Of a stretch of DNA of 64,000 nucleotides, positions 10,946 through 22,751 are shown in pieces. The first letter of the stretch is position 1. Each line of letters begins with the position of its first letter. This stretch comes from Wyeomyia smithii (Eukaryota > Arthropoda > Insecta > Diptera > Culicidae). The notes below the pieces were generated by a model. The model saw nothing but the letters and a program-made list of their open reading frames with translations. It was not told the DNA's origin and searched no databases. Both the position numbers and the translations under genes were made by a program. Location: positions 106,290,665 to 106,354,664 of the forward strand of contig NC_073696.1 of assembly GCF_029784165.1 (NCBI RefSeq), written 5' to 3'.

Positions 10946-13900
10946 TTATTGGTGTTTATTATTTATTAGTTTACAGTGTCCTGTAAACAGTCCGGTAATT
11001 GTCCTTAGTCCCTTTTTATTTAAACTAAGCAATTGCTGGCTTTTCTTGACGCTTGGTTTTATAAAGCGTTTAGACTGGCGTAGCCCTACTGAGCATCTCC
11101 AGTTCTCTTGTATTGTCCTATGTTCCCAGGTTTTCAATTCTGCTTTCAAGGCGCTTGATGACACCCCACAGAACGGTTCTGGGCCAATGAAATCGGTACA
11201 TGACCCCTGTCTAGCTAACGTATCGGCTTTTTCATTGCCTTCCACTCCGCAGTGACCAGGAACCCAGTATAAACATACTTGGTTCCTTTCTGCCAGTTGT
11301 TTCAGTGAAAGGATGCACTCCCATACTAGCTTAGAGGTACATGTGAAGGCTTTTAGTCCTTTAAGTGCTGCTTGGCTATCAGAAAAAATGCATATGTTAG
11401 CATGCCTGTATTTCCTAGCCAAACAGACTTGTGCACATTCATAAATTGCAAATATTTCGGCCTGAAACACTGTAGGCCAACGGCCCATTGGTATCGAGAT
11501 ACTTATCCCAGGACCATTTATACCTGCTCCGGTTGAATCATTCATTTTTGAGCCATCTGTGTAAAAGACGACAGAGCCTTGTTGGATGTTTGGGCCACCT
11601 TGTTCCCAAACTTCCCGTTCGGTCTCTATGATTTTGAAAGGCATTTCGAAGTTTGCTTCTGTATTCATCCAATCTTCGATACCTGGTATATGTTTGCTCA
11701 GCTGAAAATGTTTGAGGATTGCCAGCTGGCCTGTCTGATCTCCATCAGGTACTTTTTTAAGGCGTGTTAGTCTCAATGCACTTTTTTCCGCCTCTAGTTG
11801 TACTACCTGGTGGAGTGGTAATAGATGCAGAATTGCATCTAAGGCTTTCGACGGAGCACTTTTCATTACTCCTGTAATTGCATTACAAATTAGCCTTTGC
11901 AACTTGCCAAGCTTGTTCTGCGTTGACCTTTCTTTTGTTTTAGGCCACCACACTAGCGAGGCATACGTTATTTTTGGTCTTATTATTGCCTGGTACAACC
12001 AATAGATCATACTTGGCCTTAGACGCCATGTTCTGCCAATAGCTTTGCTACATGCCCAGAGGGCACTCGTAGCTTTACCGATGACATATTCAATATGTGC
12101 ATTCCAGCTGAGTTTCTGATCTAAAACTACTCCAAGATGTTTAGTCTCAGTGGAAAGCTGCAGTGTAGTCTCGCCCAGCTTCAGGCTCTCCAAGTTGTAC
12201 CTTCTTTTCCGGGTAAAAGGAATAATGGTTGTTTTAGAGGGGTTAATGGTCAGCCCCTCTTGTCTGCAGCATTCTAAAGTATAGTTAAGAGCTAACTGCA
12301 TTCTCTCCGATACTGTACTGTCGAATTTTCCCCTCACAAGAATCACAACATCATCGGCGAATCCGACAACTTCGAAACCTAGCTCAGTTAGGTTTCTAAG
12401 TAGCTGGTCTACAACCAATGACCACAGCAAAGGCGATAGAACTCCACCTTGCGGGCATCCCTTAGTTGTGTTCCTTGTAAGGGTAGTATTACCCAATACT
12501 GCAGTCATCTCACGATTATTCAGCATGGTTTCAATCCATTTTGAGGTATATGTATCAAACCCATGGTGTCCCATTGCGTTCAACATTGGGAGTGATGGGA
12601 TACATTATCAAAAGCTCCCTCTATGCCTAAGAACGCAGCGAGTGCGATTTCTTTTGTATCTATAGATTTCGCTATTTTTGTCGTTAGCATATGTATTGCA
12701 TCCACTGTTGACATGTTGCTTCGATATGCAAACTGATACCTACTCAGCGGAGAGGTTTTTAGGTACGTTGATTTAATGTGATAGTCAATTAGTTTTTCCA
12801 TAGTTTTTAACATAATGGAGGTTAGACTAATTGGTCTGAAGGCTTTTGGAAGTGTTTTGTCGCGCTTCCCAGCCTTTGGTATGAAAATCACTCTCGTTTT
12901 TCTCCAGTTGGTGGGTATGTAATTAAGTGTCAGGCTTGCCCTAAATATCTCGGTTATGAATGGAATTATAACCCTTCCACACCGTTGAAGCATTATTGGT
13001 AATAATCCATCCAATCCCGGGGACTTATAGGGCTCGAATGAGTTGATTGCCCATTCCACTTTCGATTCTGTGAAGATATCGCAGGCTATGTAATGCGCAT
13101 TTGTCCTAGCGATAGTCGAACCAGCACATGGCGCATTTGAGTCCTGCGTTTCTTCTTCTAGAATGGATCGTGATCCTGGGAAATGTTTCTCCATCATAAC
13201 ATTGAGTGTTTCAAGAGAATCGGTAGTAAAAGTACCGTCGTCCTTCTTTATTCTGCCCAAGCCATTCGTGTGATCTTTGGAAAGGGCTTTGTGTACTCTT
13301 GCAGCTGCAGGGGTGCTTTCAATTTGTTCACACATTAATCTCCATCCCCTCCTGCGTGATTTCCTAATTTCTTTATTGTATTGCGTAAGGGACTCTCTAT
13401 AAGCATCCCAATTTGAGGTTAACTTGGCTCTGTTGAACAACCTTCTAGTTAACTTCCTCAGTTTTTCTAGATTTTTGTTCCACCAAGGCGCGTCTTCGTT
13501 GGATACTCGCGTCTTGGTTGGACAGCTTTGGTTATAAAGGGCTATGATTTTATTCGTAAATTTTTGTAATGAATCCTCCAGTTCTTTTATTGTCTGGATT
13601 TGCCCTTCGAAGGTAGATTCATCACGAACTATTTTTGAATGAAAAAGCTCCCAGTTGGTTTTTCTAGGGCTTCTATAAACTTCCGTTACTAAGTCCCCTG
13701 CGTTATAGTCAAACAAAATTTGCTTGTGATCCGGTAGAGAAATCTCATCAGATACATGCCAGTTGACGATTTTTTCCGATAGTTTAGCGCTCGATAAGGT
13801 TAGGTCGAGCACTTCTTGTCGAATTGCATTTACAAAAGTTGGATTATTACCTCGATTGCATATATCAATATATAGTTCCACTTGCACAGCAACTATATCC

Positions 13901-14160
13901 CGTCCGATGAATTCTGTAATTGGCGTATAGTTGGTATTACTACTTACCAAAAGCGCTGCTCTTGGTGCATGCGCAGAATCATCATAAAGGAGCTTACCCT
14001 TATTTGTTGAAAGTCCTAAGACTTTATTTTTGTTCACCCATGGCTCTTGGACAATAGCCACGTTGATGTTCTCTTTGGTGAACCTGCGACAAAGGATTCC
14101 GCTTGCCCCTTTTGCATGATGCAGGTTCACCTGGATGAACTTAATGTTCTTGTCGTCCAT
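10946..14160 (-). pseudogene. LOA-like retrotransposon ORF2 (EN-RT-RNase H), broken, copy 1
   Basis: The frame opens MDDKNIKFIQVNLHHAKG, an endonuclease motif, with 'VAIVQEPWV' following. Much of the endonuclease core is then deleted around 13870. RT follows with 'PYKSPGLDGLLP', 'FRPISLTSI' and motif A as FLGIEGAFDNV, where Gly replaces the expected catalytic Asp. A frameshift at ~12580-12590 moves the rest to a second frame. That frame contains 'GCPQGGVLSPLLW', the FADD catalytic box and an RNase H with its acidic residues kept (YTDGS, QAEIFAI, FSDSQAAL, GNEKAD). The Cys-rich C-terminus is lost: the frame stops after NNKHQ (10946). Later sequence 'RAFGKGTLEPFEVCES' shows the tail remnant. 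Non-functional. Confidence 0.85.
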
Positions 14161-15452
14161 CTCGGTACAGCTTTGCTCCCGGGGGCTTCTTTCGCTCCCC
14201 CTGCGTACGGTGATTATTCAAGGGTACCATTGAGTGCTCGTTTTGCTCTCCCTCAGGTGTGCTCCCTTGAACAGGCTGCTTACACCGGTTTTTGCTATCA
14301 CTCGGTAGTGAAGGCAGAACTTTTTCGGCGATTACAGCATTATTTGTGGATTCAGGCCTGGCGCTTTTGAAATTTCGACCAGCCCTGGTTTTCCGCGGGT
14401 ATATAATTCCGAATTTATAATTCAGTTTGTAGTTCCAATCAGCGATTTTTTTCGCTGACGCTTCGTCTACTGACAGGATAAGCTGCACATGATTCTTGAT
14501 GGGCTTGCGCTTTAACACACTCCAAAAATCAGTGGCAATGTCGTTATGGCCTTCAACCAGAGCCAATATGGTTTCATTGTCGTTTTTCTCACTTTTGGGA
14601 AAGAAGACAGCTAAAATTTCTGGTCTCGGGATAGATTCACTATCAACAACCATCAGATCAGCTGTTTCCCATGGCTTGATACTCGGAACAATTCCTTTCA
14701 GCCAGTCTGCAGATTCCTGGTTCTGGCACTCTATTACCATAAACCCGGACCTAAACCTGCAGTTGGTGAATTTGGGCTTGAATTGTTCCTTTCTCTTATC
14801 AACGACTATAGCCAGGATGGACTCTTCTACTAGTTCCATCATGGTAGTCGAGAGCCGAGACATCGGATAGTCCTTAGGCATCAGTCCAAACTTGAACTGG
14901 CTAAGGACTTCAGTGTAGGTAGGAGGCGCTTTAGGTTTACCGACCGGGCTATTTGCAGTCCCAGGGGTATTACCTCTGATCACCTCCATCCGCCTATTCA
15001 CTGACTCCTTCCGAGTAGCAGTAGAAGTCTGGCATTCCTTCTTCCTTTTTGGAAGAGAATTGCTTTCACTGCAATTAGAGGAGTCGATCTGTCTCGGTCT
15101 CTTGACTGTCTGATTTTGGCTCGTTTTCGAAGGGTTAATTGCGAGAAGACGGGCCTCGTCTCTATCGTGCCCATCTTCAAGCAACTTCATGCCGCTTCCT
15201 TTCCGAGCCACACAGTCTTCTGGGAAATTTCTTGCCATGAAGAGCCCCTTGGACTTGCGCCGACTCTTCATGGCTTTCCATCGCTGTATCCTCCACAGCA
15301 GTAGATACACCATCGTTGACCTCCGGTGAGTTCAATATCGAAGACGAGCATGATGCAACGTCTTCTAGCGAACGGCTTTGGAGTTGGTCAACTTCGTTTC
15401 CGATCTCCATATTTTCAGTCATTCTGGTAGCACTGGAATAGACAGAAACCAA
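14141..15452 (-). pseudogene. LOA-like retrotransposon ORF1 (DUF4780-like), frameshifted, copy 1
   Basis: Two overlapping frames (15452-15177 and 15313-14141) together make an ORF1. A frameshift near 15200-15240 separates the acidic N-terminus (starting around MTENMEIGNEV) from the main body. The body has a basic region rich in Lys and Arg, then a conserved block with 'DWLKGIVPSIKPWETADL' and 'IPRPEILAVFFP'. This resembles the DUF4780 domain of insect retroelement ORF1 proteins, probably an RNA-binding RRM-like fold. No CCHC zinc knuckles are visible. The 3' end overlaps the ORF2 start by 20 bases (14141-14160). The same frameshift is present in copy 2, so it predates the duplication. Confidence 0.75.
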
Positions 15453-15470
15453 AAATATTTAAAGTGGCAC

Positions 15471-16820
15471 ACATTAAATTGATTGCGACACATCGAACTT
15501 TCGTTATCTGTAAAACGATTAAAGGTTATCGATTAAATATCAAAACCTAAATATCGATTCACATATATCGATCTTTAGTATCGCTCAATATGTGTATGCC
15601 CAGTATGATCGGAGTTTGTATGTGAGATTCCGTTGGCAAGCAGGGGAAACAAGCATTTATGTCCGTAAGCTATTAAAAACAATGCCCAGTGCAGACATAT
15701 AGCCAAGCATATTTTTAATATTATTATCACATGCAACTCACATTATTCCACATACCTTTAATAATGTATCCTGCATACGATGAGCTTAGATGCTCAGACC
15801 GTGGCGATTGTACAACCACGTAATGTTTAACTTTTTCTATACCACTTGCCCCAAGTATGATGACAGTTCTACAAGGTATGCTACATTTTTGTCTATCCAC
15901 GCACATAAATAAATCTCGTTATGAAAAATTTCGCGTTTTGTATGGAATTCAGAACATTTTTGGAAATTTCTCGTTTTATGTTGTTTTATATCTGACTTTT
16001 TTGGTTTGAGAGTGAATCTTCAGTTGAAACACATTAGAAATTTATATTAATTTAGATTTAGTGTGAAAAACTGCGACAATATGTCGAAATAAAATATATA
16101 AAAATGCTATATTTCTAATAGTTGGAGCATAATCTTAGTCATTGTCATAGCTCATGACTTTTGTTACTGTATGAAACATAAGCGACTCTATTTAGAAGCG
16201 CTATTAGAGTACAAGAAAAAAACGAAAAGTGCAAAAAGGTTACCGGCAAATTGATGAAAACCAGCATATTTTACCTAAACCGCAGCATGTTTATGTATTC
16301 CCCACAAATAAAACATGTTTCAACATCATTTCTATAACTTTTCAGGAAAGTATGTTTTATAAGTTTAGTTTAAAATGCAAAATCATTTCAAATTTCATAC
16401 AAAATTGGAAAAAGTTCATAACGATCACTAATACTAATGCATTGACGTGAATAGCATACCTTGTAGAACTGTCATCATACTTGGCCACTTGCCAACGTCA
16501 CTCACACACAAGCACCGCCCGTAAGCTATCAGCCGCTTGATTGTTCTTTGTTTGGGAAAGGGCGCCGCAAACAATTCTTTTTCGAGGCAAGACACAACAC
16601 TAATCACTCAAATTTCTTTTTATTCGCGTACCGTGACACTTTGTTTCCCTTTAATTATCACTCGCGAGAAATTTTTCCGTGATTGAACTCTTTAAATTCG
16701 GCTCTTAAATCGCGCGATTGTTTACACCGGGTTTAAAGTTTGGAAGTGTTGCCAGGTTAGAATAGCGATAGAATAGTCCTGGTAAATAGCTGGATGTCCT
16801 TTTTTTCCTCATCTGCACAC
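15471..16820. other. Duplicated non-coding flank (unit 1)
   Basis: AT-rich DNA upstream of the LOA-like element, repeated at 21401-22751. It contains a foldback signal: 'cttgccccaagtatgatgac' with 'agttctacaaggtatgct' (15846-15882) is echoed in inverse orientation at 16454-16490 ('agcataccttgtagaactgt'). These probably mark the ends of a ~640-bp TIR element (15850-16490; copy at 21780-22420). No ORF supports a protein. Confidence 0.55.
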
Positions 16821-17284
16821 TTAAAAATTACCGAGACCCGGAATCTATTATCAAGAATGGCACCACTGAGTGCTCAGTTGAAAATACAGCTGTCATATTA
16901 TGTATTAAGTTGAAAATTGTAATTGTCGACTAGCGACATTCGATTAAACTCTCATAACGTACATTATACTTAACGTCGGAAGTAGTGCGGTGTATATGCG
17001 CATCTGATTTGCTATACAGCGCGGTACTTCCGACGTTAAGTATAATGTACGGTATGAGAGAAAAATCGAATGTCGCTAGTCGCAAAATTCGACTTTCTAC
17101 TTGGGCGGCAATAAGTTTTCGTAAATCTTGGTTCACCCAACTGTAATTTCGGCACAAAATATCCGACATCTCGGTAGTGATAGCTCGGTAATATTTTGTG
17201 CTGAAATTTCAGTTAGGTTTACCGAGATTTACGAAAAATGTGACAGCTGTCATTCATTTTCTAACCGGGCACTCAGTGGCGCCC
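16821..17284. mobile_element. TIR element with internal hairpin, unit 1 copy
   Basis: The outer inverted repeats are 'ggcaccactgagtgctcag...cagctgtca' (16858-16897) and 'tgacagctgtcattc...cactcagtggcgcc' (17241-17283). The right half matches the MITE in XPO1 intron 5 ('tttcggatattttg...tgacagctg...accgagcact'). At its centre lies a 156-bp hairpin (16927-17082). The TIRs are tens of bases long and no ORF is conserved, so it is a non-autonomous DNA element. The second copy is at 22752-23215. Confidence 0.7.
16927..17082. repeat. Long hairpin (arms ~60 bp), unit 1 copy
   Basis: The left arm starting 'cgactagcgacattcgatt' pairs with the right arm ending 'aatcgaatgtcgctagtcg'. The stem includes 'cattatacttaacgtcgg', and the loop is ~35 bases around 16995-17020. 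Here the left arm reads 'cataacgtac'. The copy at 22858-23013 reads 'cataccgtac', which restores pairing with the right arm. Confidence 0.8.
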
Positions 17285-18475
17285 GGTGAAACGATTGAGA
17301 CGTTTGATTAAATGTAATATGGCGTTATTTGTTTACTAAGCAACATTGTTTTTCTCGACCATCTGAATAAACAGTGCAGTACTTACATGAAGATGTATCA
17401 AGCTTTTTATGAGCCATAATGGCGGACGCTATAATGCAAAGTTCGTAATAAATTACCTACTCTTTTGACAGAGTAAAAAAAATCACTGTAAACAATCGAC
17501 ACGTTACTGCGAAGTGGAATCCACTTACATCTGTGCTAATAGATGAAACATTTCATATCTACGTGGAATACATTTGCGTTTCAGTTCACAGCACAAAATC
17601 AAGTGTTTTATACACAACTTTACTGTGTCATGCATACTGAAATCAATCTTTTACACTCAGATTTCAATACTTGAACACGTCAAATGCCAAAACACGTTAA
17701 ATTACCGTGGATTCCAATAAAAAATCGACATGGGTCGACATGATAGAATGATTAGGATCGTTTACTGGCTTTCATAGGCAAAGAGCATAAGGAATAAGCG
17801 TGCGATTTATTTTCTGTGTGGATAGAGGGGTGTCCCAAAATACAACTACTGCCGGAATTCGTTGGTTAGAACACGACTGCCACCCAACTAGCGAATCGTG
17901 TTCGATAGTTGGGTGAACTGACAGCTGGGCAAATTTTTCACAGGGGAGCGCCGATTGTTTGTTTTCTATATGCTTTGAAAAAAATTCATAGCGGTAAAAA
18001 TATGTCAAAAGAAATCCACTTGGCTCTTCTGCCCTACTGCTGCGGTAAATGATTGATGTATTTGGTAAATACTTTTTTGTACAAAAAATGGACCTTCCAA
18101 CGAGAAGCAAAGTGATAGAGCGCAAGCACATCACTCTGCTTCTTGCCTAAAAAATGGCGAATTGCGACGCTGGATATTTCCGGTGAAAGTGTTGAAGAAA
18201 TAAAAGAACAAACAACCGAACAATAAACTTTTTTTTTTTTTTTTTTTAAAGGTTGTAGATTTATGACATGTACTTTGTATATTACGCGATTGATTATGTC
18301 AGAGATGCAGATTGCAGATCGAATTGTCCAGATGATAGTGCTGAGCAACAAACTTCTCAATGCTGAATGGAATAAGCGTAATAACTCCGGACTTCTTCGT
18401 GATTAGGGCGAATCTTACAGTGACAACAAAACTCAAAAAAGGCAAACAAAGTTTTCAATCACTAATTCAAATCCT
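17285..18475. other. Duplicated non-coding flank, right part (unit 1)
   Basis: No gene. It contains a ~45-bp inverted repeat ('ccacccaactagcgaatcg...gatagttgggtg', ~17880-17920), a T18 run near 18230-18250 and the truncated left arm of the inverted-repeat element described at 24315 (18384-18425). The open frames here are non-coding. Confidence 0.5.
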
Positions 18476-18476
18476 G

Positions 18477-20090
18477 TCTTTTGTATCTATAGATTTCGCT
18501 ATTTTTGTCGTTAGCATATGTATTGCATCCACTGTTGACATCTATAGATTTCGCTTTTTTTGTCGTTAGCATATGTATTGCATCCACTGTTGACATGTTG
18601 CTTCGATATGCAAACTGATACCTACTCAGCGGAGAGGTTTTTAGGTACGTTGATTTAATGTGATAGTCAATTAGTTTTTCCATAATTTTTAACATAATGG
18701 AGGTTAGACTAATTGGTCTGAAGGCTTTTGGAAGTGTTTTGTCGCGCTTCCCAGCCTTTGGTATGAAAATCACTCTCGTTTTTCTCCAGTTGGTGGGTAT
18801 GTAATTAAGTGTCAGGCTTGCCCTAAATATCTCGGTTATGAATGGAATTATAACCCTTCCACACCGTTGAAGCATTATTGGTAATAATCCATCCAATCCC
18901 GGGGACTTATAGGGCTCGAATGAGTTGATTGCCCATTCCACTTACGATTCTGTGAAGATATCGCAGGCTATGTAATGCGCATTTGTCCTAGCGATAGTCG
19001 AACCAGCACATGGCGCATTTGAGTCCTGAGTTTCTTCTTCTAGAATGGATCGTGATCCTGGGAAATGTTTCTCCATCATAACATTGAGTGTTTCAAGAGA
19101 ATCGGTAGTAAAAGTACCGTCGTCCTTCTTTATTCTGCCCAAGCCATTCGTGTGATCTTTGGAAAGGGCTTTGTGTACTCTTGCAGCTGCAGGGGTGCTT
19201 TCAATTTGTTCACACATTAATCTCCATCCCCTCCTGCGTGATTTCCTAATTTCTTTATTGTATTGCGTAAGGGACTCTCTATAAGCATCCCAATTTGAGG
19301 TTAACTTGGCTCTGTTGAACAACCTTCTAGTTAACTTCCTCAGTTTTTCTACATTTTTGTTCCACCAAGGCGCGTCTTCGTTGGATACTCGCGTCTTGGT
19401 TGGACAGCTTTGGTTATAAAGGGCTATGATTTTATTCGTAAATTTTTGTGATGAATCCTCCAGTTCTTTTATTGTCTGGATTTGCCCTTCGAAGGTAGAT
19501 TCATCACGAACTATTTTTGAATGAAAAAGCTCCCAGTTGGTTTTTCTAGGGTTTCTATAAACTTCCGTTACTAAGTCCCCTGCGTTATAGTCAAACAAAA
19601 TTTGCTTGTGATCCGGTAGAGAAATCTCATCAGATACATGCCAGTTGACGATTTTTTCCGATAGTTTAGCGCTCGATAAGGTTAGGTCGAAGTTGGATTA
19701 TTACCTCGATTGCATATATCAATATTATTTGTTAGTATATATTCAAAAAGGCACTCACCTGTCGCCATATTGTGTGATTTCTGCTTTTCCCCGTGTCGTT
19801 GGCAGTTCCACTTGCACAGCAACTATATCCCGTCCGATGAATTCTGTAATTGGCGTATAGTTGGTATTACTACTTACCAAAAGCGCTGCTCTTGGTGCAT
19901 GCGCAGAATCATCATAAAGGAGCTTACCCTTATTTGTTGAAAGTCCTAAGACTTTATTTTTGTTCACCCATGGCTCTTGGACAATAGCCACGTTGATGTT
20001 CTCTTTGGTGAACCTGCGACAAAGGATTCCGCTTGCCCCTTTTGCATGATGCAGGTTCACCTGGATGAACTTAATGTTCTTGTCGTCCAT
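18477..20090 (-). pseudogene. LOA-like ORF2 5' part, copy 2
   Basis: The endonuclease start MDDKN to 'VQVELPTTRGKAEITQYGD' is followed by a stop, so this copy keeps 76 bp of endonuclease that copy 1 lost. It also lacks 28 bp kept in copy 1. The frame then resumes (FDYNAGDLVTEV..., 19598-18942), is stopped at ~18942 ('ES' then stop), and continues in RT (18941-18462) to the junction. It encodes no complete domain. Confidence 0.8.
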
Positions 20091-21382
20091 CTCGGTACAG
20101 CTTTGCTCCCGGGGGCTTCTTTCGCTCCCCCTGCGTACGGTGATTATTCAAGGGTACCATTGAGTGCTCGTTTTGCTCTCCCTCAGGTGTGCTCCCTTGA
20201 ACAGGCTGCTTACACCGGTTTTTGCTATCACTCGGTAGTGAAGGCAGAACTTTTTCGGCGATTACAGCATTATTTGTGGATTCAGGCCTGGCGCTTTTGA
20301 AATTTCGACCAGCCCTGGTTTTCCGCGGGTATATAATTCCGAATTTATAATTCAGTTTGTAGTTCCAATCAGCGATTTTTTTCGCTGACGCTTCGTCTAC
20401 TGACAGGATAAGCTGCACATGATTCTTGATGGGCTTGCGCTTTAACACACTCCAAAAATCAGTGGCAATGTCGTTATGGCCTTCAACCAGAGCCAATATG
20501 GTTTCATTGTCGTTTTTCTCACTTTTGGGAAAGAAGACAGCTAAAATTTCTGGTCTCGGGATAGATTCACTATCAACAACCATCAGATCAGCTGTTTCCC
20601 ATGGCTTGATACTCGGAACAATTCCTTTCAGCCAGTCTGCAGATTCCTGGTTCTGGCACTCTATTACCATAAACCCGGACCTAAACCTGCAGTTGGTGAA
20701 TTTGGGCTTGAATTGTTCCTTTCTCTTATCAACGACTATAGCCAGGATGGACTCTTCTACTAGTTCCATCATGGTAGTCGAGAGCCGAGACATCGGATAG
20801 TCCTTAGGCATCAGTCCAACCTTGAACTGGCTAAGGACTTCAGTAAAGGTAGGAGGCGCTTTAGGTTTACCGACCGGGCTATTTGCAGTCCCAGGGGTAT
20901 TACCTCTGATCACCTCCATCCGCCTATTCACTGACTCCTTCCGAGTAGCAGTAGAAGTCTGGCATTCCTTCTTCCTTTTTGGAAGAGGATTGCTTTCACT
21001 GCAATTAGAGGAGTCGATCTGTCTCGGTCTCTTGACTGTCTGATTTTGGCTCGTTTTCGAAGGGTTAATTGCGAGAAGACGGGCCTCGTCTCTATCGTGC
21101 CCATCTTCAAGCAACTTCATGCCGCTTCCTTTCCGAGCCACACAGTCTTCTGGGAAATTTCTTGCCATGAAGAGCCCCTTGGACTTGCGCCGACGCTTCA
21201 TGGCTTTCCATCGCTGTATCCTCCACAGCAGTAGATACACCATCGTTGACCTCCGGTGAGTTCAATATCGAAGACGAGCATGATGCAACGTCTTCTAGCG
21301 AACGGCTTTGGAGTTGGTCAACTTCGTTTCTGATCTCCATATTTTCAGTCATTCTGGTAGCACTGGAATAGACAGAAACCAA
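20071..21382 (-). pseudogene. LOA-like ORF1, copy 2
   Basis: Same structure as the ORF1 of copy 1, with the same N-terminal frameshift and a 390-residue main frame. About four amino-acid differences from copy 1 are visible (for example FTEVLSQFKVGL here against YTEVLSQFKFGL). The 20-base overlap with the ORF2 start (20090) is preserved. DUF4780-like block intact. Confidence 0.75.
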
Positions 21383-21400
21383 AAATATTTAAAGTGGCAC

Positions 21401-22751
21401 ACATTAAATTGATTGCGACACATCGAACTTTCGTTATCTGTAAAACGATTAAAGGTTATCGATTAAATATCAAAACCTAAATATCGATTCACATATATCG
21501 ATCTTTAGTATCGCTCAATATGTGTATGCCCAGTATGATCGGAGTTTGTATGTGAGATTCCGTTGGCAGGCAGGGGAAACAAGCATTTATGTCCGTAAGC
21601 TATTAAAAACAATGCCCAGTGCAGACATATAGCCAAGCATATTTTTAATATTATTATCACATGCAACTCACATTATTCCACATACCTTTAATAATGTAAC
21701 CTGCATACGATGAGCTTAGATGCTCAGACCTGTGGCGATTGTACAACCACGTAATGTTTAACTTTTTCTATACCACTTGCCCCAAGTATGATGACAGTTC
21801 TACAAGGTATGCTACATTTTTGTCTATCCACGCACACAAATAAATCTCGTTATGAAAAATTTCGCGTTTTGTATGGAATTCAGAACATTTTTGGAAATTT
21901 CTCGTTTTATGTTGTTTTATATCTGACTTTTTTGGTTTGAGAGTGAATCTCCAGTTGAAACACACTAGAAATTTATATTAATTTAGATTTAGTGTGAAAA
22001 ATTGCGACAATATGTCGAAATAAAATATATAAAAATGCTATATTTCTAATAGTTGGAGCATAATCTTAGTCATTGTCATAGCTCATGACTTTTGTTACTG
22101 TATGAAACATAAGCGACTCTATTTAGAAGCGCTATTAGAGTACAAGAAAAAAACGAAAAGTGCAAAAAGGTTACCGGCAAATTGATGAAAACCAGCATAT
22201 TTTACCTAAACCGCAGCATGTTTATGTATTCCCCACAAATAAAACATGTTTCAACATCATTTCTATAACTTTTCAGGAAAGTATGTTTTATAAGTTTAGT
22301 TTAAAATGCAAAATCATTTCAAATTTCATACAAAATTGGAAAAAGTTCATAACGATCACTAATACTAATGCATTGACGTGAATAGCATACCTTGTAGAAC
22401 TGTCATCATACTTGGCCACTTGCCAACGTCACTCACACACAAGCACCGCCCGTAAGCTATCAGCCGCTTGATTGTTCTTTGTTTGGGAAAGGGCGCCGCA
22501 AACAATTCTTTTTCGAGGCAAGACACAACACTAATCACTCAAATTTCTTTTTATTCGCGTACCGTGACACTTTGTTTCCCTTTAATTATCACTCGCGAGA
22601 AATTTTTCCGTGATTGAACTCTTTAAATTCGGCTCTTAAATCGCGCGATTGTTTACACCGGGTTTAAAGTTTGGAAGTGTTGCCAGGTTGGAATAGCGAT
22701 AGTATAGTCCTGGTAAATAGCTGGATGTCCTTTTTTTCCTCATCTGCACAC
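21401..22751. other. Duplicated non-coding flank (unit 2)
   Basis: Counterpart of 15471-16820, with the same inverted-repeat ends at ~21780-21812 and ~22385-22420. No gene. Confidence 0.5.

Larger units (their letters stand above)
10698..15470 (-). mobile_element. LOA/R1-like non-LTR retrotransposon, copy 1 (defective)
   Basis: On the minus strand the order is ORF1 (15452 down to 14141), ORF2 (14160 down to ~10946 and residual frames to ~10750), a short 3' UTR and an A-rich tail seen as a T-run at ~10700-10708. ORF2 order is apurinic endonuclease, reverse transcriptase, RNase H. RNase H together with R1-like endonuclease sequence, and an ORF1 with a DUF4780-like region, points to the LOA clade; the clade is inferred from memory of families. 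The copy is dead: a frameshift in ORF1, an endonuclease deletion, a frameshift in RT, a changed RT motif A and a deleted C-terminus. The 5' boundary is uncertain, and no clear target duplication was found. Confidence 0.85.
12650..18475. repeat. Tandem segmental duplication, unit 1
   Basis: This unit holds the 5' two thirds of the LOA-like element (cut inside RT), its flank and MITEs. It is repeated directly as 18477-24407. Offsets of matching points are 5827, 5882, 5930 and 5932 bp as indels accumulate. Identity looks near 99% by eye. The right end is fixed at 18475, because both copies end '...ctaattcaaatcct' and then diverge ('gtcttttg' here, 'aaataact' after copy 2). Allelic copies joined by an assembler could mimic this. 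Confidence 0.9.
18477..21400 (-). mobile_element. LOA-like retrotransposon, copy 2 (truncated by duplication junction)
   Basis: Contains ORF1 (21382-20071) and the 5' part of ORF2 (20090 down to 18477), ending in the RT domain before motif A. The second half of RT, the RNase H and the 3' UTR are absent. Its 5' flank is the same as that of copy 1 for ~3 kb, which excludes an independent insertion. Confidence 0.85.

Noticed and set aside
10749..11255. 168-aa open frame on the plus strand
   Set aside because: It is antisense to the 3' part and tail of the LOA-like ORF2, whose minus-strand protein has clear RT and RNase H motifs.
14047..14370. 107-aa plus-strand frame repeated at 19977-20300
   Set aside because: Antisense shadow over the ORF1/ORF2 overlap of the LOA element; the repetition comes from the tandem duplication.
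16929..17169. 79-aa frame present in both duplicated units (also 22861-23100)
   Set aside because: It lies on a hairpin and TIR element; conservation reflects the recent duplication, not selection.
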